Shown here: piece by piece, positions 5,779 to 8,589 of the stretch
Numbering within the stretch: position 1 is the first letter of the stretch
How the letters are laid out: each line of letters opens with the position of its first letter
DNA from: Methanocella_A sp035319305
GTDB lineage: Archaea; Halobacteriota; Methanocellia; Methanocellales; Methanocellaceae
Direction: 5' to 3'
Assembly: GCA_035319305.1 (NCBI GenBank)
Contig: DATHCY010000302.1
Coordinates: 1-8,589, forward strand
Length of the DNA: 8,589 nucleotides
Program-made: the position numbers and the translations under genes
The notes under the pieces: model-generated
Told to the model about the DNA's origin: nothing
Database searches by the model: none
The model's input: the letters and a program-made list of their open reading frames with translations, nothing else

Positions 5779-6344
5779 TCCTCAATATGGCAGGTCTGGT
5801 GGAAAGATCTGTCGTTAACGGGCCTGGCATCCGTGCGGTTCTCTGGGTCCAAGGCTGCCCGATCCATTGTAAGGGATGTTTTAATAAAAAAATGTGGCCG
5901 TACGAGACAGCAAAAAATGTTGGTGTTGAAGAGCTTGCCTGCCGGATTGCAGGGATATCCGGTATCGAGGGGGTCACGTTTTCGGGAGGTGAACCCTTCA
6001 GCCAAGCTGAGGCTCTGGCAGAGCTTGGCGGTATTCTCAAGAGCCGTGGCCTTAGCATCGTAACCTTTACCGGGTATACGTTCGAAGAGATTGCACAGTC
6101 CTCTGACATAGGTTGGAAACGCCTATTGGACGTGACCGATGTGCTTATCGCCGGCCCATATGTGAACGATGATGTCTCGAACCATACTCGCCTATCTCAT
6201 AAAAAAACGGTTTTTTTAACCGATCGGTACAGGATTGTCGGCCAGTACAGCAAAGGTTATCATGAAGTAGAATTAATTATAGATGCTGGTGGAATAATTA
6301 CAATTACTGGATACCCGGATGATCGGCTGATCAAAGATCTGTGA
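5775..6344 (+). CDS. NrdG-like radical SAM protein (activase-type, 4Fe-4S single-cluster)
   Basis: I choose TTG 5775: AGGATGA at 5764-5770 is a ribosome binding site four bases ahead, the start overlaps the hydrogenase small-subunit stop (TTGA), and the residues it adds (MILN before the ATG at 5787) match the usual start of this family. The 189-aa protein has C28-x3-C32-x2-C35 (QGCPIHCKGC) binding the radical SAM cluster, a glycine-rich SGGEP motif at 70-74 for S-adenosylmethionine, and NGPGIR at 15-20. This is the layout of anaerobic ribonucleotide reductase activase, but no nrdD is nearby, so its target is unknown. Context with Ycf35- and Ycf46-family genes suggests a member of a separate activase-like branch. 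Base composition is more AT-rich than the hydrogenase genes, with A7 at 5886-5892 and A7/T7 at 6201-6217. Confidence 0.88.
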   Translation: MILNMAGLVERSVVNGPGIRAVLWVQGCPIHCKGCFNKKMWPYETAKNVGVEELACRIAGISGIEGVTFSGGEPFSQAEALAELGGILKSRGLSIVTFTGYTFEEIAQSSDIGWKRLLDVTDVLIAGPYVNDDVSNHTRLSHKKTVFLTDRYRIVGQYSKGYHEVELIIDAGGIITITGYPDDRLIKDL

Positions 6345-6364
6345 CAGATGGCAGGTGGAATCGA

Positions 6365-6769
6365 ATGTCGCATTTTACGATGCTTACAACGAAGATCAGG
6401 GATACTGAGGTTCTCACGCGAAGCCTAGCCGAAATGGGCTATGGTATACGGACCGATACGAATATTATAAACATCGATGGCGAGTCCGTCCCAGTAGATT
6501 ATGCAATTTGCGCTTTACAGGGCGTGGACGTTGGCTTTAAAAAAAATCCCGGCGGGTACTATGACATTATGTTGGGCTGGCTGGATGATGATGGGGAAGA
6601 AGCTGCGAACATGATCATAGACGAGTTAACCGCTAAAATCAATAAAATACAGCAGGAGTATGCGGTGAATATGGTCATTGAGCAGACGTACAAGCAGGGG
6701 TTCAGAGTTGCAGAAAAGGCCGAGCAGAGTGATGGTTCGATCAGGATTGTCGTAAGGCGCTGGACGTAG
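6365..6769 (+). CDS. DUF1257 / Ycf35-family protein
   Basis: Starting at ATG 6365, seven bases after AGGTGG (6352-6357), the product is 134 aa. It opens MSHFTMLTTKIRDTEVL and closes with QGFRVAEKAEQSDGSIRIVV plus RRW, both strongly like the Ycf35/DUF1257 family of cyanobacteria and plastids, where MSHF..I.TKI.D...L and the DGSIRLVVQRW-like ending are diagnostic. A central YYDIMLGW corresponds to the family's Y-D segment. The biochemical function of the family is unknown. It has no cysteine clusters or membrane segments. It sits between a radical SAM protein and a Ycf46-type AAA+ ATPase, 20 bases after the first and 11 bases before the second, so the three are probably made together. A homopolymer A8 at 6539-6546 lies inside the gene. 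Confidence 0.85.
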   Translation: MSHFTMLTTKIRDTEVLTRSLAEMGYGIRTDTNIINIDGESVPVDYAICALQGVDVGFKKNPGGYYDIMLGWLDDDGEEAANMIIDELTAKINKIQQEYAVNMVIEQTYKQGFRVAEKAEQSDGSIRIVVRRWT

Positions 6770-6780
6770 AGGCGCTCCAT

Positions 6781-8319
6781 ATGACTGATTCTGATTTTAA
6801 CCGACAACTGGAGATCTATCTTCGATCACGGTTTACCCTTATCGTCGTAATCACTGGCGAGGAAGAGCGCCTTGTTAGCAAAATTAGGGATATATGCGAC
6901 CGCGGAAACCGATCTTGTTATGACTGGGATGTAGCCGACGGATTTAAATGTATTTCTGGAAGCCCGCTATTAAAGGATAAATCGCCCGATCCACTGAGCG
7001 CCCTCATGACGATGGAGAAATCTGAAAGCAATACGGTTTATATCCTAAAGGATTACCATGAGTTCTGGGGTAACGTGGAGGTCAAGCGTAAGCTGCGAAA
7101 CCTCGCCCAGAAGTTTCGGTTCGAACGAAAGTCGATCGTTATCATAACGCCGGTCGCTAAAATACCCGATGAGCTGAGCGACGAAGCTGTTATCGTTCGG
7201 TTCAGGCCGCCGGAGATGGAAGAGCTCGAGGCTGAACTGGACAGGTTGCTTCAGGGTGGCAATATAAAAAGTTCATTGACAATGCTGGGCAAAGAAAAGT
7301 TTATCCAGGCATCGCTGGGGATGACCTTGAATCAGTCGAGGAGGGCGTTCGCAAAGGCGATCGTTACGCATGGGAGCCTCGATGATCAGGATATCCAAAA
7401 GATCGTTGAGGATAAGAAGGCTATCATAAGCCAGAGCGAAGCCCTGGAATTTTATAGTGCTGTGGAGACGCCGGATAATGTTGGAGGTCTCAAAGTCCTA
7501 AAGGAATGGCTCAAGCTCAGGGAGCGGGCATTCACCCAGGAAGCCCGCGACTTCGGCCTCCCTGCGCCGAAGGGGATCGCCCTGATTGGCATCCCTGGCA
7601 CAGGAAAAAGCCTGACAGCCAAGATGATCGCTGGCCTATGGCGGCTGCCGCTCCTCAGGCTGGATGTGGGAGCGCTCTACGGGAATCTGGTGGGCGAGTC
7701 AGAAGAGCGGACTCGTAAAGCGTTAAGCCTGGCAGAGACCATTGCCCCCTGCATCCTCTGGATCGATGAGATCGAAAAGGCGTTTTCCTTCGGGGGTGGA
7801 GACGGGGGCACGAGCCATCGCGTCTTCGGTACAATGCTCACATGGATGCAGGATAAGACAGTGCCGTGCTTTGTGGTGGCCACGGCGAATAACATCGATA
7901 TGCTCCCAACCGAATTGCTGAGAAAGGGGCGTTTTGATGAGATCTTTTTCCTCGATCTGCCGGTTTCTGATGAGCGAAAGGAGATATTCTCAATCCATCT
8001 TAAGAAGCATAAATGCCTGCCCCAGGATTTCGACTTGGACTGTCTGACAAGGGAGTCGGAGGGGTACGTTGGAGCCGAAATCGAGCAGACAGTCGTCGAA
8101 GCGATGTACCAGGCGTTCAATCAGGATATGCGTAAGGTGACCACTGAAGATATCTTGAAATGTCTCAAGCAACAGGTACCGCTTGCCATATCGCAGAGGG
8201 AAACCGTTGACACCCTGAGACGTTGGCTGAAGGATGGTCGTGCGATCTCAGCGTCGAAACCTGAGGATATCGCGCCAGCTTACCAGAACAAAGTCCAGCT
8301 CGATCTATTTTACTCGTGA
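6781..8319 (+). CDS. Ycf46-family AAA+ ATPase
   Basis: The 512-aa protein has the two-part layout of Ycf46. The N-terminal part, residues about 1-215, looks like a degenerate AAA-type fold without a P-loop (the segments RFTLIVVITGEEE, VYILKDYHEFW and RKSIVIITPVAKIP correspond to its strands). The C-terminal half is an active AAA+ module: Walker A GIPGTGKS 270-277, Walker B ILWIDE with D329 and E330, sensor-1 N370-N371 in VATANN, RKGRFDE with arginines R381 and R384, and a sensor-2 region with GAE 431-433. It should hydrolyse ATP and remodel a protein partner, probably as a ring. In cyanobacteria Ycf46 has been linked to photosynthetic and carbon-uptake regulation, which cannot be its role in a methanogen. 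GAGG at 6769-6772 precedes the ATG by eight bases. Confidence 0.93.
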   Translation: MTDSDFNRQLEIYLRSRFTLIVVITGEEERLVSKIRDICDRGNRSCYDWDVADGFKCISGSPLLKDKSPDPLSALMTMEKSESNTVYILKDYHEFWGNVEVKRKLRNLAQKFRFERKSIVIITPVAKIPDELSDEAVIVRFRPPEMEELEAELDRLLQGGNIKSSLTMLGKEKFIQASLGMTLNQSRRAFAKAIVTHGSLDDQDIQKIVEDKKAIISQSEALEFYSAVETPDNVGGLKVLKEWLKLRERAFTQEARDFGLPAPKGIALIGIPGTGKSLTAKMIAGLWRLPLLRLDVGALYGNLVGESEERTRKALSLAETIAPCILWIDEIEKAFSFGGGDGGTSHRVFGTMLTWMQDKTVPCFVVATANNIDMLPTELLRKGRFDEIFFLDLPVSDERKEIFSIHLKKHKCLPQDFDLDCLTRESEGYVGAEIEQTVVEAMYQAFNQDMRKVTTEDILKCLKQQVPLAISQRETVDTLRRWLKDGRAISASKPEDIAPAYQNKVQLDLFYS

Positions 8320-8324
8320 TACAT

Positions 8325-8589
8325 ATGACAGCTGATAGACTTGTGCGGTTGAAGGCTAACCTGACATCCGAATTACCGCTGATCGGGAGCCTGATAAGGG
8401 GCAGGGCAGTCAAGGGACTGTTTACCGAAGCAGAAAAGGGTAATGCAGATGCTGTAAACTATCTCTGCGAAGCTGCCACGGCCTCGAAGTACAATGATGT
8501 CAGACAGGATGCAAGACGATACCTGCAAGGCCTGACATCTCACACAAGCATCGATGCCTTTTGTCAGCGCTGGGCTGAAACGCGTGATT
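8325..8589 (+). CDS. Start of an unrecognised, probably alpha-helical repeat protein (truncated by window end)
   Basis: The ATG at 8325 follows the ATPase stop by five bases, with GTGAT at 8316-8320 four bases ahead as a possible ribosome binding site, and the frame is open for 88 codons to the window end. The residues are rich in short amphipathic helices: EAEKGNADAVNYLCEAA, then DVRQDARRYLQGL, then SIDAFCQRWAETRD. This helix-turn-helix rhythm resembles HEAT/ARM-like or related repeat units, and a W-A-E-T-R type segment also occurs in repeat regions of some beta-propeller or AAA-associated scaffold proteins as far as I recall. It has no signal peptide or membrane segment in the visible part. 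By position it is a partner of the Ycf46-type ATPase and may be its adaptor or substrate. Function is not assigned. Confidence 0.7.
   Translation, partial: MTADRLVRLKANLTSELPLIGSLIRGRAVKGLFTEAEKGNADAVNYLCEAATASKYNDVRQDARRYLQGLTSHTSIDAFCQRWAETRD

Noticed and set aside
5775..6344. Calling the radical SAM gene nrdG (anaerobic ribonucleotide reductase activase)
   Set aside because: The motifs fit the family, but no nrdD is present and the neighbours are Ycf35/Ycf46-type genes, so the specific substrate cannot be claimed.

Overview
The window reads as a piece of a methanogenic archaeon's chromosome, probably close to Methanocella. This is inferred from gene content (HdrB-like protein, group 4 [NiFe]-hydrogenase, ferredoxin-type proteins), A/T-rich TATA-like elements in the one intergenic region, GGTG/GGGGGT-type ribosome binding sites, ATGA stop/start overlaps and moderately high G+C. 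The species assignment is a guess; the archaeal assignment is firmer.

Layout. Positions 1-74 hold the first codons of a minus-strand 4Fe-4S protein that leaves the window. Positions 75-362 are a divergent, AT-rich intergenic region with TATA-like elements and two short direct repeats. From 363 everything is on the plus strand and almost gapless. Block A (363-5778) encodes a four-cluster CooF/HycB-like ferredoxin, a Cys-free 90-aa protein of unknown function, an HdrB-like CCG protein with all ten cluster cysteines, a small two-helix membrane protein resembling the first half of NuoK, a fused NuoC-NuoD-type hydrogenase large subunit with both NiFe CxxC motifs, a NuoH/EchB-type membrane anchor, a NuoI/HycF-type ferredoxin subunit and a NuoB/EchC-type small subunit. 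Together these make a compact membrane-bound group 4 [NiFe]-hydrogenase, without a visible NuoL/M/N-type antiporter subunit, plus soluble redox partners. The likely electron route is H2 <-> NiFe site <-> small-subunit cluster <-> NuoI-type clusters <-> ferredoxin-like protein and HdrB-like protein; the last step is inference.

Block B (5775-8589) continues without a gap (4-nt TTGA overlap) but is visibly more AT-rich. It encodes an NrdG-like radical SAM protein, a DUF1257/Ycf35-family protein, a Ycf46-family AAA+ ATPase and the start of a helical-repeat-like protein that runs off the end. Ycf35 and Ycf46 are best known from cyanobacteria and plastids, so finding them together with a radical SAM activase, translationally coupled to a hydrogenase operon in an archaeon, is the most noteworthy thing here.

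No tRNA, rRNA, CRISPR array or insertion sequence was seen. Two gene-structure problems deserve attention: the hydrogenase large subunit has coding sequence upstream of its first ATG with no conventional start codon, and the proposed NuoK-like subunit is only half the usual length.
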